From the NCBI RefSeq assembly GCF_018882325.1, contig NZ_JACVOQ010000004.1, positions 1 to 64,000 of the forward strand: a stretch of 64,000 bases of DNA, given 5' to 3'. The translations under genes and the position numbers were made by a program. Shown piece by piece: positions 16,663-28,545 of the stretch (positions within the stretch are counted from its first letter, which is position 1; every line of letters begins with the position of its first letter). This stretch comes from Polynucleobacter sp. 78F-HAINBA (GTDB lineage: Bacteria; Pseudomonadota; Gammaproteobacteria; Burkholderiales; Burkholderiaceae). The notes under the pieces are model-generated. The model was not told the origin of the DNA and did not search any database. It saw only the letters and a list, made by a program, of their open reading frames with translations.

Positions 16663-19428
16663 TTAAGCCAAAGCCCCGCAGCAGTTCTTGTATTTCTTGC
16701 CGCTACCGCAGGTGCAAGGATCATTGCGACCGACTTTAGGGCCAGCGCGCATTGGAGCAGGAGCAATTTCAATTGCTGCACCACGGTCCCCAGTTGAACC
16801 AGCGACCTCAAGATCTGCATCAGCATGCTGATACTGCACATCTGAGAGCTTGGCCAAATCTTCATTCATCGACTCAGAGGCTTCGTCCAACTCACTTGCA
16901 CTACGAATCTGTACAGTCATGATGCTTTTCACAACATCATTCTTGATGACACTAAGCAATTCACCATAGAGCTCGAATGCTTCGCGGCGGTATTCTTGTT
17001 TTGGATCCTTTTGAGCATAGCCACGTAAATGGATGCCTTGACGCAAATGATCCAAAGCAGCTAAATGTTCACGCCAATGCGTATCTAAGCTGTAGAGTAA
17101 AACTGAGCGCTCAAATCCTGCAAAAGATGCACGTCCAGAAAGCTCTACTTTTGCATCGTAAGTTTCTTTTGCAGCCTCTAATACACGATCAACAATCTGC
17201 TCATCGTCCATAGATGCAGCATTTTCAACCCAATTTTTCAGGTCAACTGTTAAGCCCCAGTCACTGGCCAATACATTCTCTAGGCCAACTAGGTCCCACT
17301 GCTCTTCCATCGATTCCAAGGGAACATATAAACCGCAAATGCCACGCAAGACATCTTCACGCAAATTGGCAATCAACTCACCAACATCGGCGCTTTCAAG
17401 AACTTCATTTCTTAAGCGATAAGTCTCTTTACGCTGATCGTTAGCGACGTCGTCATACTCCAACAGTTGCTTACGAATATCAAAGTTACGGCCCTCAACC
17501 TTACGCTGAGCAGACTCAATTGAGCGAGTCACCATACCAGCTTCAATTGGTTCGCCATCCGGCATCTTGAGACGATCCATGACTGCACGCAAACGATCCC
17601 CAGCAAAAATACGCAAGAGAGAGTCATCTAGAGAAAGATAAAAACGGGAAGAACCTGAATCACCTTGACGACCAGCACGACCGCGAAGCTGATTATCAAT
17701 ACGACGGCTCTCGTGACGCTCTGTACCAATAATGTGCAAGCCACCCGCAGCCAATACTTGATCATGCAAGCTTTGCCACTCATCCTGCAAGGTCTTAATC
17801 TTGGCTGCTTTTTCTGCATCAGATAGACCAGCATCCGCTTCAATTAAAGAAGATTGTTTGCCAACGTTTCCGCCTAAAACAATATCTGTTCCGCGACCAG
17901 CCATGTTGGTGGCAATGGTGATCATCTTTGGTCTACCAGCTTGAGCAATGATCTCTGCTTCGCGAGCATGCTGTTTCGCATTCAATACTTGATGCGGCAA
18001 TTGACGCTTATCTAGTAAACCAGCAATTAATTCTGAATTCTCAATCGAGGTTGTACCAACCAATACAGGTTGGCCGCGTTTGTAGCAATCCTCAATATCT
18101 TTAATTACCGCATCGTAGCGTTCACGTGATGTCTTGTATATCTGATCTTGACGATCTTTTCTTTGGCTGATGCGATTTGGAGGAATAACTACAGTCTCAA
18201 GGTTGTAAATCTCCTTGAACTCATACGCTTCGGTGTCTGCAGTACCGGTCATACCAGCCAACTTGCCATACATACGGAAGTAGTTCTGGAAGGTAATTGT
18301 GGCTAGCGTCTGATTCTCATTCTGAATCTGCACGCCCTCTTTAGCCTCAACGGCTTGATGCAAGCCATCGGACCAACGACGACCCTGCATTAAGCGGCCT
18401 GTGAACTCATCAACAATAATGACTTCACCGTTCTGAACAACATATTGTTGATCACGGTTGTACAGAGTATGCGCACGTAATGCGGCATACACGTGATGCA
18501 TCAATGTAATATTTTGCGGAGCATATAAAGAGTCGCCATCATTCAAAGCGCCAAGCTCAACTAAAACTGTCTCCGCCTTATCGTGACCACGCTCTGTTAA
18601 ATAGACTTGCTGAGACTTTTCATCAACCCAGTAATCACCTGGCTTTTCAACACCAGTGCCGTCTGCTTTTTCTTCACCAATTTGGCGCTCTAAGTAAGCA
18701 GGCAATGCATTAATCTTGATATACAAATCAGTATGGTCTTCAGCCTGACCAGAAATGATTAATGGGGTGCGCGCCTCATCAATCAGAATGGAGTCAACCT
18801 CATCAACAATCGCATAAGCTAAGCCACGCTGAACACGTTGACCCAAGTCTTGCACCATGTTGTCGCGAAGGTAATCAAAACCAAACTCATTATTGGTGCC
18901 GTAGGTGATATCAGCTGCATAAGCTTCTTGCTTAGTCGTGTGATCCATCTGCGATAGATTGACACCAACCTTCATGCCTAAGAAGTTATAGAGCGTTGAC
19001 ATCCACTCAGCATCTCGCTGAGCTAAGTAATCATTTACCGTGATGACATGAACACCTTTACCTGTTAAGGCATTCAAATACACAGGAAGCGTAGCGGTTA
19101 AGGTTTTACCTTCGCCCGTTCCCATTTCAGCAATCTTGCCTTGATGCAATGCAAGGCCACCCATCATCTGCGCATCAAAGTGGCGCATCTTCATCACTCG
19201 TGAACTTGCCTCACGAACTACCGCAAAAGCCTCAGGAGCAATATCATCTAATGACTCACCCGCAGCCAAACGCGACTTGAACTCAGCAGTTTTTGCTTGC
19301 AGTGCGGCATCATCCAAAGCTTGCAGGCTAGGCTCGAAAGCGCTAACTTTGGCAACTACTTTGCGATACTGTTTTAAGAGGCGGTCGTTACGACTGCCGA
19401 CCAGGGTTTTAAGAAGACCGATTACCAT
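16663..19428 (-). CDS. secA: Preprotein translocase ATPase SecA
   Basis: A 921-residue motor ATPase that drives protein export through SecYEG. The Walker A G-T-G-E-G-K-T is at residues 103-109. The [11 protein letters not shown] Walker B and DEAD region, the R-G-x-A-G-R-Q-G-D motif VI and the C-terminal zinc/SecB-binding C-x-C-G-S-G-x(6)-C-C tail are all present. Length is normal for betaproteobacteria. It is monocistronic, with its own terminator at 16611-16632. Divergent dciA starts a few tens of bases upstream. Confidence 0.97.
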   Translation of the reverse strand: MVIGLLKTLVGSRNDRLLKQYRKVVAKVSAFEPSLQALDDAALQAKTAEFKSRLAAGESLDDIAPEAFAVVREASSRVMKMRHFDAQMMGGLALHQGKIAEMGTGEGKTLTATLPVYLNALTGKGVHVITVNDYLAQRDAEWMSTLYNFLGMKVGVNLSQMDHTTKQEAYAADITYGTNNEFGFDYLRDNMVQDLGQRVQRGLAYAIVDEVDSILIDEARTPLIISGQAEDHTDLYIKINALPAYLERQIGEEKADGTGVEKPGDYWVDEKSQQVYLTERGHDKAETVLVELGALNDGDSLYAPQNITLMHHVYAALRAHTLYNRDQQYVVQNGEVIIVDEFTGRLMQGRRWSDGLHQAVEAKEGVQIQNENQTLATITFQNYFRMYGKLAGMTGTADTEAYEFKEIYNLETVVIPPNRISQRKDRQDQIYKTSRERYDAVIKDIEDCYKRGQPVLVGTTSIENSELIAGLLDKRQLPHQVLNAKQHAREAEIIAQAGRPKMITIATNMAGRGTDIVLGGNVGKQSSLIEADAGLSDAEKAAKIKTLQDEWQSLHDQVLAAGGLHIIGTERHESRRIDNQLRGRAGRQGDSGSSRFYLSLDDSLLRIFAGDRLRAVMDRLKMPDGEPIEAGMVTRSIESAQRKVEGRNFDIRKQLLEYDDVANDQRKETYRLRNEVLESADVGELIANLREDVLRGICGLYVPLESMEEQWDLVGLENVLASDWGLTVDLKNWVENAASMDDEQIVDRVLEAAKETYDAKVELSGRASFAGFERSVLLYSLDTHWREHLAALDHLRQGIHLRGYAQKDPKQEYRREAFELYGELLSVIKNDVVKSIMTVQIRSASELDEASESMNEDLAKLSDVQYQHADADLEVAGSTGDRGAAIEIAPAPMRAGPKVGRNDPCTCGSGKKYKNCCGALA

Positions 19429-19482
19429 GGGATATTGAAGTAAATTAAGACCTTGAGTTTATCACCCGCACCCTCTTTTTAT

Positions 19483-19986
19483 ATGAACTTCGCACCTAAA
19501 CCCGTCCGCACGAAAGCCGCTCATGAGTGGCTAGAGTATTTGCGTGACTCTGAGGGCTTGGGCGGAATTTTGGCCAAAACAGAAGGTCTGGCCAAACTCA
19601 AAATTGCCCTCAAAGCGGCCCTATTTGAGTTAGATTTAGATAACTTGGCACCCAAAATTGAGGCTGGCTGGCGTTCCGGTGGTCAGAATGAATTGTTTTT
19701 ACTGGTGAATGGGGCAAGTATCGCCACCCGTCTTCAACAGGTTTTACCCAGTCTAATCAATGAGTTAGCTAAAAAAGGGGTCATTTGCACTAGCATTAAG
19801 GTGCGCCTAAAGCCAGCCCCACCCACCTGGGACATTAAGCCCCGTGAAGGTCAGCAGGTCAGCCAGAAGCCGAAAGGATTTAATGCCGTAGCGCGGGCTT
19901 CCTGGGAATCCTTATTGGAGAAATTGGCACCAGATTCTGATCTGCGTAAGGCGGTTGAACGCCTCCTTCAAAGCAAGCCCAAATAA
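19483..19986 (+). CDS. DciA-like DUF721 protein
   Basis: A 167-residue protein of the DUF721 family when started at the ATG at 19483. A TTG at 19453 gives a 177-residue form, but the added residues look non-conserved and sit in the secA leader. DUF721 includes DciA, the replicative-helicase loader of bacteria without DnaC. The conserved part covers about residues 20-100, followed by a basic, proline-rich linker and a short helical tail. The gene lies between lpxC and secA, its usual place in Burkholderiales. The function is inferred from the family. Confidence 0.75.
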   Translation: MNFAPKPVRTKAAHEWLEYLRDSEGLGGILAKTEGLAKLKIALKAALFELDLDNLAPKIEAGWRSGGQNELFLLVNGASIATRLQQVLPSLINELAKKGVICTSIKVRLKPAPPTWDIKPREGQQVSQKPKGFNAVARASWESLLEKLAPDSDLRKAVERLLQSKPK

Positions 19987-19988
19987 AC

Positions 19989-20903
19989 CTAGAAAAAGAG
20001 GGGTTGACTCTCTTTGGAATAGGCAGCGGGAGCCTTATTTTCTGGAAAACTGCTGACTTCGTAAGAACTGGGGTCTTCTAAAAGCTTACGCAAGAGCGCG
20101 TTATTGAGGGCATGTCCTGATTTTTCAGCGACATAGGAGCCAACAATGGGATGCCCAACTAAATACAGATCGCCGATAGCGTCCAAAATTTTGTGACGAA
20201 CAAACTCATCTTCATAACGTAACTCTTCGTTATTCAGAATGCGATGCTCATCAAGCACGATCGCATTATCTAAACTTCCGCCACGCGCCAATCCCATTTC
20301 TCGCAAAGCTTCCACTTCATGTGCAAAGCCAAAAGTGCGCGCACGGCCAATCTCACTTCGATATGCGTGTTCTGCAAAATCCACTATAAAGCGCTGACCA
20401 GTCTTGTCTACTGCCGGATGCTTAAAGTCGATTGTGAAATCCAACTTATATCCAAAGAAAGGTTCTAGACGTGCGAGCTTGTCACCCTCTCTCACTTCAA
20501 TCGGTTTTTTAATCACAACAAATTGACGTGGCGCCTCTTGTTCTGCAATGCCAGCTGATTCCATTAGGAACAAGAATGAAGCTGCACTGCCATCCATGAT
20601 GGGAACTTCTTCCCCATCAAGCTCAATCAATAAATTATCAAGCCCTAGGCCCGCACAAGCTGAAAGCAAGTGCTCCACCGTGGAAACACGTACTCCATCT
20701 TTTTGAATCACTGAGGCCAGGCGAGTATCGCAAACCGCCAGAGCAGTGGCGGGTACAACCGATTGCTCTGGGGTGTCTACACGTACAAATAAGATTCCTG
20801 AATTTATCGGCGCAGGCTTAATAGACAAAGTCACCTTGCGCCCAGAGTGCAAGCCAATCCCCACGGTTTTAATCGGGGTGGCGATTGTGCGTTGCTTCAT
20901 CAT
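19989..20903 (-). CDS. lpxC: UDP-3-O-acyl-N-acetylglucosamine deacetylase
   Basis: A 304-residue Zn2+ hydrolase for the committed step of lipid A synthesis. The zinc ligands are visible in S-T-V-E-H-L-L-S-A and in [10 protein letters not shown], with the late G-H-P-I-V-G conserved. Starts M-M-K-Q-R-T; either of the first two ATGs works. It lies downstream of ftsZ and the peroxiredoxin on the same strand, the usual arrangement. Confidence 0.97.
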   Translation of the reverse strand: MMKQRTIATPIKTVGIGLHSGRKVTLSIKPAPINSGILFVRVDTPEQSVVPATALAVCDTRLASVIQKDGVRVSTVEHLLSACAGLGLDNLLIELDGEEVPIMDGSAASFLFLMESAGIAEQEAPRQFVVIKKPIEVREGDKLARLEPFFGYKLDFTIDFKHPAVDKTGQRFIVDFAEHAYRSEIGRARTFGFAHEVEALREMGLARGGSLDNAIVLDEHRILNNEELRYEDEFVRHKILDAIGDLYLVGHPIVGSYVAEKSGHALNNALLRKLLEDPSSYEVSSFPENKAPAAYSKESQPLFF

Positions 20904-20931
20904 CGTTTTATCTAAATTCAGGAATGATTTC

Positions 20932-21432
20932 TTACAGCTTCTTCAAAATTGAAGCAGCGTCGCTCACTTCAAACTTACCAGGTGCTTCACGATCTAAAGT
21001 TGTTACTACGCCGTCTTCAACAATCATGGCATAACGATCTGAACGAACACCCAAACCACGCGCAGTCAAATCTAATTCAAGGCCAAGTTTTTTAGTGAAT
21101 TCAGCGCTACCATCGCCCAGCATACGGATCTTTTTACCAACTTTTTGATCACGACCCCAAGCACCCATTACAAATGGATCATTAACTGAAATACACCAAA
21201 TTTCATCAACGCCTTTTGCTTTGATTGCGTCAAAGTGCTCAACATAGCTAGGAACGTGCTTTGCTGAACAGGTCGGTGTAAATGCACCAGGCAAAGCAAA
21301 GATCACGATCTTTTTGCCGGCAGTGAGTTTTTCAACTTCGAATGCGTTTGGGCCAATAGCGCAACCTTCGCTAGCTTCATCTAAAAACTCATAAAGAGTA
21401 GCGTTTGGTAATTTTTGTCCGACTGCGATCAT
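20932..21432 (-). CDS. Peroxiredoxin, Prx5 type
   Basis: A 166-residue thiol peroxidase. The peroxidatic Cys55 sits in P-x3-T-x2-C (Pro48, Thr52, Cys55). Cys24 is the only other early cysteine and is not at a usual resolving position, so recycling is probably by glutathione or glutaredoxin, as in other Prx5 proteins; this is an inference. The gene between ftsZ and lpxC is common in Burkholderiales. The ATG at 21432 follows a GGAGAT ribosome binding site. Confidence 0.9.
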   Translation of the reverse strand: MIAVGQKLPNATLYEFLDEASEGCAIGPNAFEVEKLTAGKKIVIFALPGAFTPTCSAKHVPSYVEHFDAIKAKGVDEIWCISVNDPFVMGAWGRDQKVGKKIRMLGDGSAEFTKKLGLELDLTARGLGVRSDRYAMIVEDGVVTTLDREAPGKFEVSDAASILKKL

Positions 21433-21462
21433 AAGATCTCCAATGAAATAGTTGTCATGAGT

Positions 21463-21513
21463 ATGCCAACGCTAGCGCGGGATTCGTCGTCCGGAGGGGC
21501 GCCGCGCTGGCAT
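21463..21513. repeat. GC-rich bulged hairpin between ftsZ and the peroxiredoxin gene
   Basis: ATGCCA (21463-21468) and GCGCGG (21475-21480) pair with CCGCGC (21502-21507) and TGGCAT (21508-21513). This gives a 12-bp stem with a 6-base bulge and a 21-base GC-rich loop. No T-run follows on either side, so it is not a standard terminator. It could act as a processing or stabilising structure, or be a remnant of a palindromic repeat. Confidence 0.5.
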
Positions 21514-21544
21514 TCTGCAACTACATATTGTATTGAGCAGTGGT

Positions 21545-22885
21545 TTAGTCTGCTTGCTTACGTAAAAAAGCTGGGATTTCGTAGTAATCAGCCCCTTTAT
21601 CCAGCATGGTTTTTGCCTGTGGTGAGCTATCAGCGCCTAATGTAGGAGCTGGTGTAGCTTCACGCGAACTACGGAATACACGTGGCAAATCATATTGGCT
21701 GTAATCAACACCACTAGCTGCCGGTTGAGCAGCCATCGAAGGCGCACTACCAGTACCTGTCATTGCCAAACCAGCGCTAGTGCTCAAAGCTGAATCAAGA
21801 CTTACCTTGCTCATTGCTGCTGAAGCGCTTGCTGGAGCAAAGCTATTCAAGTCAGCCATTGTTGGCATCGCATCATGTGTACCAGTAGCTTGTCTCCAAA
21901 CTACTTCTGGTTGATGATGTTGACGCGCTTGTGGATTATTCAAGCCAGTAGCCACCACAGTAACGCGCAAGGCATCACCTAAGCTCTCGTCATATACGGT
22001 ACCGAAGATCACAGTAGCATCATCTGCAGCATAGCCACGAATCGCCGCCATCACTTCACGAGTCTCAGACAACTTCAATGAACGGCTAGCAGTGATATTT
22101 ACCAATACGCCACGCGCACCAGACAAATCAACACCTTCGAGCAATGGTGAGGCAACTGCAGCTTCAGCAGCTAAGCGCGCACGATCCATGCCAGAAACTG
22201 TTGCAGTTCCCATCATCGCCTTGCCTTGTTCGCCCATCACTGTTTTTACGTCCTCAAAGTCGACGTTGATCAAACCTTGTACGTTAATGATTTCTGCGAT
22301 ACCTGAAACAGCGTTATGCAATACATCATCTGCGCACGCGAATGCCTTATCAAACTCAGCATCTTCGCCCATCACTTCGAATAGTTTCTCGTTGAGAACT
22401 ACGATTAATGAATCTACATAGGACTCCAACTCGGAAGCTCCGTTTTCAGCAACTTTCAGACGCTTCACGCCCTCAAAGTCAAATGGCTTGCTGATAACGC
22501 CCACAGTCAAAATACCCATTTCTTTAGCAACTTGAGCAACGATTGGTGCCGCACCAGTACCTGTACCACCACCCATACCAGCTGTGATGAATACCATATG
22601 CGCACCTTGCAATGTATCCGCAATACGTGCGCGAGCTTCTTCAGCAGAAGCTGCACCAATTTCAGGTTTTGCGCCAGCACCAAGTCCGCTAGAGCCTAGT
22701 TGCAAATTCACAGATGCCTCAGATCGCTGTAAAGCGCCAGCATCGGTGTTCATGCAAATAAACTCTACGCCGTTAACACCGCGACGAATCATGTGCTGAA
22801 CTGCATTACCACCTGCACCACCAACTCCAACCACTTTAATAATGGTTTTGCCGGCTGTTTCTTGATCTAACATTTCAAATTCCAT
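21545..22885 (-). CDS. ftsZ: Cell division protein FtsZ
   Basis: A 446-residue tubulin-like GTPase that forms the Z-ring. The tubulin signature G-G-G-T-G-T-G is at residues 105-111. The variable linker runs from about residue 325 to 425, and the conserved C-terminal peptide [11 protein letters not shown], which binds FtsA and ZapD, closes the protein. The start at 22885 follows AGGAGGG closely; the in-frame ATG 12 bases later is an alternative. It is the last gene of the dcw cluster, 45 bases after ftsA. Confidence 0.98.
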   Translation of the reverse strand: MEFEMLDQETAGKTIIKVVGVGGAGGNAVQHMIRRGVNGVEFICMNTDAGALQRSEASVNLQLGSSGLGAGAKPEIGAASAEEARARIADTLQGAHMVFITAGMGGGTGTGAAPIVAQVAKEMGILTVGVISKPFDFEGVKRLKVAENGASELESYVDSLIVVLNEKLFEVMGEDAEFDKAFACADDVLHNAVSGIAEIINVQGLINVDFEDVKTVMGEQGKAMMGTATVSGMDRARLAAEAAVASPLLEGVDLSGARGVLVNITASRSLKLSETREVMAAIRGYAADDATVIFGTVYDESLGDALRVTVVATGLNNPQARQHHQPEVVWRQATGTHDAMPTMADLNSFAPASASAAMSKVSLDSALSTSAGLAMTGTGSAPSMAAQPAASGVDYSQYDLPRVFRSSREATPAPTLGADSSPQAKTMLDKGADYYEIPAFLRKQAD

Positions 22886-22930
22886 ATACCCTCCTAGGTA
22901 ATAAGTACTACATTGACGACGACGAAAAAC

Positions 22931-24160
22931 TTAAAAATTTCCTGCGAACCATTCCTTCATGCGCGAAATCACACTTTGCAACGCGCCTGACTGAGATACT
23001 CGACGGCCACGCAACAGCTGCGCCTGACCTTCCATTAATAAACCGATACTGGTAGCAAAACGAGGGCTACGCAAAACTTCATGTAAATGGCCACGGTACT
23101 CAGGAGTACCGATACGTGCCGGACGCAAGAACACTTGCTCAGCAAGCTCAACCATGCCCGGCATTAAAGAAGTTCCACCAGTCAGCACGATTCCTGAAGA
23201 CACCATATCTTCGTAACCTGAATCTCGAACTACGCCACGCACCAAGGTAAATAGCTCCTCTACACGTGGCTCAATAACAGCTGCTAAGGCTTGCTTAGAC
23301 ATTGGGCGTGGTTCGCGATCACCAACACCGGGCACATCAATCATGGTGGTTGGATCCGCCATATCTTGGCGAGCAATTCCATATTGAATCTTGAGATCTT
23401 CCGCATCAATCGTCGGTGTACGCAATGCCATCGCAATGTCATTGGTAATTTGATCGCCTGCAATTGGAATCACAGCAGTATGTCGAATGGAGCCCTGGCA
23501 ATAGATAGCGATATCGGTTGTGCCACCACCAATATCAACCAAGACAACGCCCAGCTCTTTTTCATCTTCTGTTAGCACGGCCAAGCTAGATGCTAACGGC
23601 TGTAAGATAAGATCATTTACTTCCAAGCCACAGCGACGCACACACTTCACAATATTTTGCGCAGCACTAACAGCACCCGTAACAATGTGCACTTTTACTT
23701 CTAGGCGTAAACCGCTCATACCAATTGGCTCACGCACATCTTCTTGTCCATCAATAATGAATTCTTGAACAAGGATGTGAAGGATTTGTTGATCTGTAGG
23801 GATATTGATTGCCTTAGCAGTTTCCAAGACGCGCTCGACATCTCCGGCGCTAACCTCTTTATCGCGAATGGCCACCATACCGCTGGAGTTAAAGCTCACA
23901 ATGTGATTTCCAGCGATACCGGTAAAGACTTGTACGATCTGGCGATCCGCCATGACCTCAGCTTCTTCTAGCGCCTTTTGAATGGATTGGACGGTAGCCT
24001 CAATATTGACAACTACACCCTTCTTCAAACCCTTGGATGCAGTTTGGCCAACGCCAACCACATTAAATTGGCCATCCGGCGCTAACTCAGCAACCAAAGC
24101 AACCACCTTGGAGGTCCCAATATCTAATCCGACCAATAAATCGCGGTTGTCTTTACTCAT
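22931..24160 (-). CDS. ftsA: Cell division protein FtsA
   Basis: A 409-residue actin-like ATPase that anchors FtsZ to the membrane. The phosphate-1 motif V-G-L-D-I-G-T-S-K is near the N-terminus and V-D-I-G-G-G-T-T-D is near residue 205. The C-terminal amphipathic helix (M-K-E-W-F-A-G-N-F region) serves as membrane tether. I chose the ATG at 24160, because the GAGGA ribosome site ends six bases before it but touches the upstream ATG at 24166. It begins within a few bases of the ftsQ stop. Confidence 0.96.
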   Translation of the reverse strand: MSKDNRDLLVGLDIGTSKVVALVAELAPDGQFNVVGVGQTASKGLKKGVVVNIEATVQSIQKALEEAEVMADRQIVQVFTGIAGNHIVSFNSSGMVAIRDKEVSAGDVERVLETAKAINIPTDQQILHILVQEFIIDGQEDVREPIGMSGLRLEVKVHIVTGAVSAAQNIVKCVRRCGLEVNDLILQPLASSLAVLTEDEKELGVVLVDIGGGTTDIAIYCQGSIRHTAVIPIAGDQITNDIAMALRTPTIDAEDLKIQYGIARQDMADPTTMIDVPGVGDREPRPMSKQALAAVIEPRVEELFTLVRGVVRDSGYEDMVSSGIVLTGGTSLMPGMVELAEQVFLRPARIGTPEYRGHLHEVLRSPRFATSIGLLMEGQAQLLRGRRVSQSGALQSVISRMKEWFAGNF

Positions 24161-24169
24161 TCTCATTCC

Positions 24170-25036
24170 TCATTGCTTCTGCTCACTTTTCTTGCCATCT
24201 GCTTCATTCTTTTTCAAGCTTGCCGAAGCAAGATGTACTGCAAAACCATTTGCATAGCGCAAATCAATTGCGTCTACGCGATTAGCCCACCTCTCTTGAA
24301 CTTGCGGCCAATACTTAAAGAGGCGCGCTACACGATCCTCGGTTAATGTTTTGTCAGAGTTCTCTTCATCCCTACCGAACTCCACCTTCATTCCGTTTGA
24401 TAACTTCACATGCCAGGCATAGCGCTCAGAGAGGGTTAAGCTTTTTACTTCCGCACTCCAAGGCTTAAACCAGGCGTTCGCTTTTTCATACAAGCGCATC
24501 ACTTCTTTGCTTGCATCTTCTGGACCAGAAAAATCAATCAACTGAATTCCATCTCCTACATCAGAAACACGGCCAGCAAATAGTTCACCATGGGTATTCA
24601 TTAAGGTATGGCTATCAGCTCCACCCCAAGTACCAAATGGTTTTTGCTCTTCAATGCTTACAATTAATCCGTTAGGCCAGACTCTGCGAACATTTGCATG
24701 ACGCACCCATGGCATAGACTCGAAACCACGCTTCACATCTTCCAATCTCACGCTAAAGAAGTTTCCTTGAACCGTCTCTAAGACTTGTTGCTTCACTACA
24801 GGCTTATTTATATGCTTCAGCGTTTGTCCAGCAACTGGCTCAATCACTATTTGGCGCAATGCAAAGACGGGTCTTTGGCTTAACCACACTAAAATTCCAA
24901 CACAAACCATGACCGCGAAACAGCGCATCAAGAAACGGCTCAGCTTTTGCATCCGCTCGGGATGATTCCAAAGCGGAGACGCCAGTGAAGCAAATACTTC
25001 ACCAAAGCCATTTAAGAAGGCGCTCATCCGACTCAT
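24170..25036 (-). CDS. ftsQ: Cell division protein FtsQ
   Basis: A 288-residue bitopic divisome protein. A cytoplasmic N-terminus is followed by one membrane segment (about residues 34-52), a POTRA domain (about 57-125) and a beta domain. It links early and late divisome proteins through FtsB/FtsL. The 4-base overlap with ddl (25033-25036) gives translational coupling. The C-terminal tail is Lys/Glu rich. Confidence 0.93.
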   Translation of the reverse strand: MSRMSAFLNGFGEVFASLASPLWNHPERMQKLSRFLMRCFAVMVCVGILVWLSQRPVFALRQIVIEPVAGQTLKHINKPVVKQQVLETVQGNFFSVRLEDVKRGFESMPWVRHANVRRVWPNGLIVSIEEQKPFGTWGGADSHTLMNTHGELFAGRVSDVGDGIQLIDFSGPEDASKEVMRLYEKANAWFKPWSAEVKSLTLSERYAWHVKLSNGMKVEFGRDEENSDKTLTEDRVARLFKYWPQVQERWANRVDAIDLRYANGFAVHLASASLKKNEADGKKSEQKQ

Positions 25037-26046
25037 GCTTGCGCAGCCCCCTTGGTATTTAAGGTTTGGCTAATGACCCAGAGAACTAATTCAGCATATT
25101 CAACACCGGCTGCTTTGGCGGCCATTGGAACTAAAGAATGCGAAGTCATACCTGGAGATGTATTCATCTCCAAGAGATAGGGTTTGCCAGTTTTTTGATC
25201 CAACATCACATCAGCACGCCCCCAGGTTTTACAGCCAAGGGTGCGATAAGCAGCTAAAGCTAAATCTTGAACCGCTTTATTTACTTCTGGCGCTAAGCCA
25301 GTTGGGCACAAGTATTTAGTCTCATCAGAGAAATACTTATTATGGAAATCGTAATTGGCTTCTGGTGGAATGATTTTGATTACAGGCAATGCCTCGGCAT
25401 TTTCTCCAAATCCAACCAATGGGCAAGTTAACTCATCACCAACAATACAAGTTTCAGCAATCACCTTTTTATCCATCCCTGCAGCTAACTTATATGCAGC
25501 AGGCAACTCTTCGACGGATTTCACTTTAGTAAGACCAAGTGAAGAGCCTTCATGCGCTGGCTTGACAATCAATGGCAAACCTAAGTGCTTCACCACTGCA
25601 TTCCAATCACTATCAGCTTTTAGCTCCTGAAACTCTGGAGTTGAAAGACCGCTACTGAGCCAGACAAGCTTAGTAGCAATTTTGTCGATCGCTAGTGCAG
25701 ATGCCAGTACACCGCTACCGGTATAAGGCAAACCTAAAAGCTCAAGCAATCCTTGGATCGTGCCATCTTCACCGTAGCGTCCATGCAAGGAAATAAAGAT
25801 ACGGTCAAATTTTTCATTTGCCAATTCAGTTGGGCAACGTAATCCTGGATCAAATGGATGCGCATCCACCCCTTTAGAGAGTAGCGCTTCTAATACGCCA
25901 TTACCCGACATCAAGGAAATCTCACGCTCGCCAGAACGACCGCCAAGCAATACACCGACCCGACCAAGTGATTTGACATCTAGATTTGCGAGCTCTTGCT
26001 TCACTCGCTCACCCCAAGAAAGCAATTGTTGATTTTGCTTAGACAT
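25033..26046 (-). CDS. ddl: D-alanine--D-alanine ligase
   Basis: A 337-residue ATP-grasp ligase that makes the D-Ala-D-Ala dipeptide for peptidoglycan. The motifs G-R-S-G-E-R-E-I-S near the N-terminus, P-A-H-E-G-S-S-L-G and the C-terminal [11 protein letters not shown] are all present. I moved the start to the ATG at 26046, which gives M-S-K-Q-N-Q and an 8-base overlap with murC. The upstream in-frame ATG at 26094 would add an unlikely 16 residues lying inside murC. Confidence 0.95.
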   Translation of the reverse strand: MSKQNQQLLSWGERVKQELANLDVKSLGRVGVLLGGRSGEREISLMSGNGVLEALLSKGVDAHPFDPGLRCPTELANEKFDRIFISLHGRYGEDGTIQGLLELLGLPYTGSGVLASALAIDKIATKLVWLSSGLSTPEFQELKADSDWNAVVKHLGLPLIVKPAHEGSSLGLTKVKSVEELPAAYKLAAGMDKKVIAETCIVGDELTCPLVGFGENAEALPVIKIIPPEANYDFHNKYFSDETKYLCPTGLAPEVNKAVQDLALAAYRTLGCKTWGRADVMLDQKTGKPYLLEMNTSPGMTSHSLVPMAAKAAGVEYAELVLWVISQTLNTKGAAQA

Positions 26047-27475
26047 GTTTTGCCTCCGCCAATACATGAGGCAAGCCAGAGATAGAGCCTGCACCCATCG
26101 TGATTAAGACATCACCATCACGCAATATGGTGCCGAGCTTTTCTGGCATCTCAGCAACACTTGGGGCAAAGGCCACGGCTGCGCTATCCAAAGATGTCTT
26201 TAAAGCTTTATCAGTTGTCAGCGCTGCTTTCATGAGGCTCTGACCATCAGCGCCTGGAATCTTCGCTTCGCCAGCGGGATATACCTCGGTTAATACTAGG
26301 GCATCAAAGTTTTTCAGCACTTGTACAAACTCACCAAAACAATCACGCGTTCTTGTAAAACGATGGGGTTGGAATGCCAATACCAAGCGTCGATCAGGAT
26401 AAGCTCCGCGTGCTGCAGATAAAGTAGCCGCCATTTCAACAGGATGATGTCCGTAGTCATCTATCAATGTGAAACTTCCACCAGATGACAAAGGAATTTC
26501 TCCATATCTTTGAAAGCGGCGACCAACACCACTAAATTCAGATAAAGCCTTCACAATAGCTTCATCACCTACTCCAAGCTCTGTCGCAATACCAATCGCC
26601 GCCAAGGCATTACGTACATTATGTAAGCCCGGTAAATTTAATTGCACTTCAAGTCGACCTGGCTTATTGCCATGACGGCGTACAGTTTTACGATCAACCG
26701 TAAAGTGCATGCGAGTACCTTCAGCGCGCACATTACTTGCACGAATATCTGCATCTTCAGATAAGCCGTAGCGCAATACCGGTTGAGATACAAACGGAAT
26801 AATGTCGCGAACATTCGCATCATCAATACAAAGCACTGCAACGCCATAAAAAGGCATACGCTGAATAAATTGGACAAATGCTTGCTTCAACCTTGCCATG
26901 TCGTGCTGATAGGTATCCATGTGATCAGCATCGATATTGGTGACCACTTCCATCGCTGGAAATAATTGGAGGAAAGAGGCGTCAGACTCATCCGCTTCAA
27001 CCACAATAAAGTCACCCTGGCCTAAGCGCGCATTAGCACCTGCGGAATTTAACTTGCCACCAATCACAAAGGTTGGATCTAAACCACCTTCGGCCAAGAC
27101 TGAGGCAACCAAACTAGTTGTTGTTGTTTTGCCATGAGTGCCTGCAATCGCAATACCCTGCTTCAAACGCATGAGTTCGCCGAGCATGACAGCACGTTGA
27201 ATCACAGGCACCTTAGCTGCGCGAGCAGCCAGTACCTCAGGATTGCTTCCTGCAACTGCAGTAGAAATCACTACCGCTTCTGCGGTGCCAATATTTTTAG
27301 GGTCATGCCCAATTTGAATGACCGCACCCAAATCCTTTAAGCGCTTAGTAGCAGCGCCTTCCGCTAAGTCGGATCCGGATACTTGATAACCCAGATTCAG
27401 GAGCACTTCAGCAATACCGCTCATGCCTGCGCCGCCAATGCCAACAAAATGTATTTGCTGAACGATATGTTTCAT
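26039..27475 (-). CDS. murC: UDP-N-acetylmuramate--L-alanine ligase
   Basis: A 478-residue Mur ligase that adds L-Ala to UDP-MurNAc in the cytosol. The N-terminal [12 protein letters not shown]-binding motif and the ATP loop G-T-H-G-K-T (residues 112-117) are clear. The start at 27475 overlaps the murG stop as ATGA. The 27502 alternative would add nine residues unlike the family. Confidence 0.96.
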   Translation of the reverse strand: MKHIVQQIHFVGIGGAGMSGIAEVLLNLGYQVSGSDLAEGAATKRLKDLGAVIQIGHDPKNIGTAEAVVISTAVAGSNPEVLAARAAKVPVIQRAVMLGELMRLKQGIAIAGTHGKTTTTSLVASVLAEGGLDPTFVIGGKLNSAGANARLGQGDFIVVEADESDASFLQLFPAMEVVTNIDADHMDTYQHDMARLKQAFVQFIQRMPFYGVAVLCIDDANVRDIIPFVSQPVLRYGLSEDADIRASNVRAEGTRMHFTVDRKTVRRHGNKPGRLEVQLNLPGLHNVRNALAAIGIATELGVGDEAIVKALSEFSGVGRRFQRYGEIPLSSGGSFTLIDDYGHHPVEMAATLSAARGAYPDRRLVLAFQPHRFTRTRDCFGEFVQVLKNFDALVLTEVYPAGEAKIPGADGQSLMKAALTTDKALKTSLDSAAVAFAPSVAEMPEKLGTILRDGDVLITMGAGSISGLPHVLAEAKHV

Positions 27476-28545
27476 ATACCAACTCCTGCACAGTCTGCAC
27501 ATACCTCAGCTACCCGCTGAGTTGCATGGGGCTTAGCTAAAGCATGGGCACGCTCAGCCATCACCTGTAAATCTTGGCGGCTAAAGTTTTGAATCATGGA
27601 TGCGAGATCCTGTGGATTGAGATCTTGTTGTGGTAGCAGAATTGCTGCGTCTGAATCCGACAAGAAGCGCGCATTCGCAGTCTGATGATCATCAATCGCA
27701 TAGGGGAATGGGATCAAGCAGGATGCAACACCGCAAGCTGCGATTTCTGAAACAGTCATCGCGCCAGAACGGCAGATAACGAGATCTGCCTGTGCATAGG
27801 CGCTTGGCATGTCGTCAATGAAAGGACGAATATCTGCAATAACACCTAAGTCGGCATAACGCTGCTGTAAATCTGCGAGATGTTTATCGCCTGCTTGATG
27901 AATCACATGTGGACGTGCGTTTTTATCCATCAATGCCAGGGCCGCTGGAATTGCTTCATTTAAAGCAGCCGCACCTAAGCTGCCACCAACTACCAATATC
28001 GACAAAGGTCCAGTGCGCGCTTCATATCGTTTTGCTGGCGCGCCCACAGCTTCAAACTCTTCACGAATTGGATTGCCAACCCATTCAGCATGGGCCATCG
28101 TATCTGGGAAGCCAGTCAATGTACGCATAGCAATTTTGGCTAGGGCACGATTAGCGCTTCCCGCCACAGAATTAGCCTCATGCAGAACCAATGGCTTCTT
28201 CAAAAACTTCGTCATCAAGCCGCCGGGAAATGTAATGTACCCGCCCATACCTAAAACGACATTTGGCTTAATACGGCGCATGATCTTCAGACTCTGAAAG
28301 CTCGCTCTTGCAAGATTGAATGGCAACATCAATTTTGCTTTGATGCCTTTGCCACGTAAGCCGCCAAACTCAACTGCCTCAAATGGGAAGTCACATGCTT
28401 TTACCAGGCGATATTCCATGCCACTTTGATTACCAAGCCAAAAAACTTTCCAGCCACAGATGCGTAGATATTCGGCAACAGCGAGGCCTGGGAAAATATG
28501 CCCCCCAGTACCGCCGGCCATAATCAAGATGGATGGCTTGGTCAT
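27472..28545 (-). CDS. murG: Lipid II-forming N-acetylglucosaminyltransferase MurG
   Basis: A 357-residue GT28 glycosyltransferase at the inner face of the cytoplasmic membrane. It adds GlcNAc to lipid I to make lipid II. The glycine-rich [12 protein letters not shown] loop opens the protein, and V-V-G-G-S-L-G-A and the [10 protein letters not shown] acceptor and donor-site motifs follow. 4-base overlaps on both sides couple it to ftsW and murC. Confidence 0.97.
   Translation of the reverse strand: MTKPSILIMAGGTGGHIFPGLAVAEYLRICGWKVFWLGNQSGMEYRLVKACDFPFEAVEFGGLRGKGIKAKLMLPFNLARASFQSLKIMRRIKPNVVLGMGGYITFPGGLMTKFLKKPLVLHEANSVAGSANRALAKIAMRTLTGFPDTMAHAEWVGNPIREEFEAVGAPAKRYEARTGPLSILVVGGSLGAAALNEAIPAALALMDKNARPHVIHQAGDKHLADLQQRYADLGVIADIRPFIDDMPSAYAQADLVICRSGAMTVSEIAACGVASCLIPFPYAIDDHQTANARFLSDSDAAILLPQQDLNPQDLASMIQNFSRQDLQVMAERAHALAKPHATQRVAEVCADCAGVGI

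Noticed and set aside
26047..26094. Extended start of ddl
   Set aside because: The extra residues lie wholly within murC coding sequence and do not resemble Ddl N-termini.
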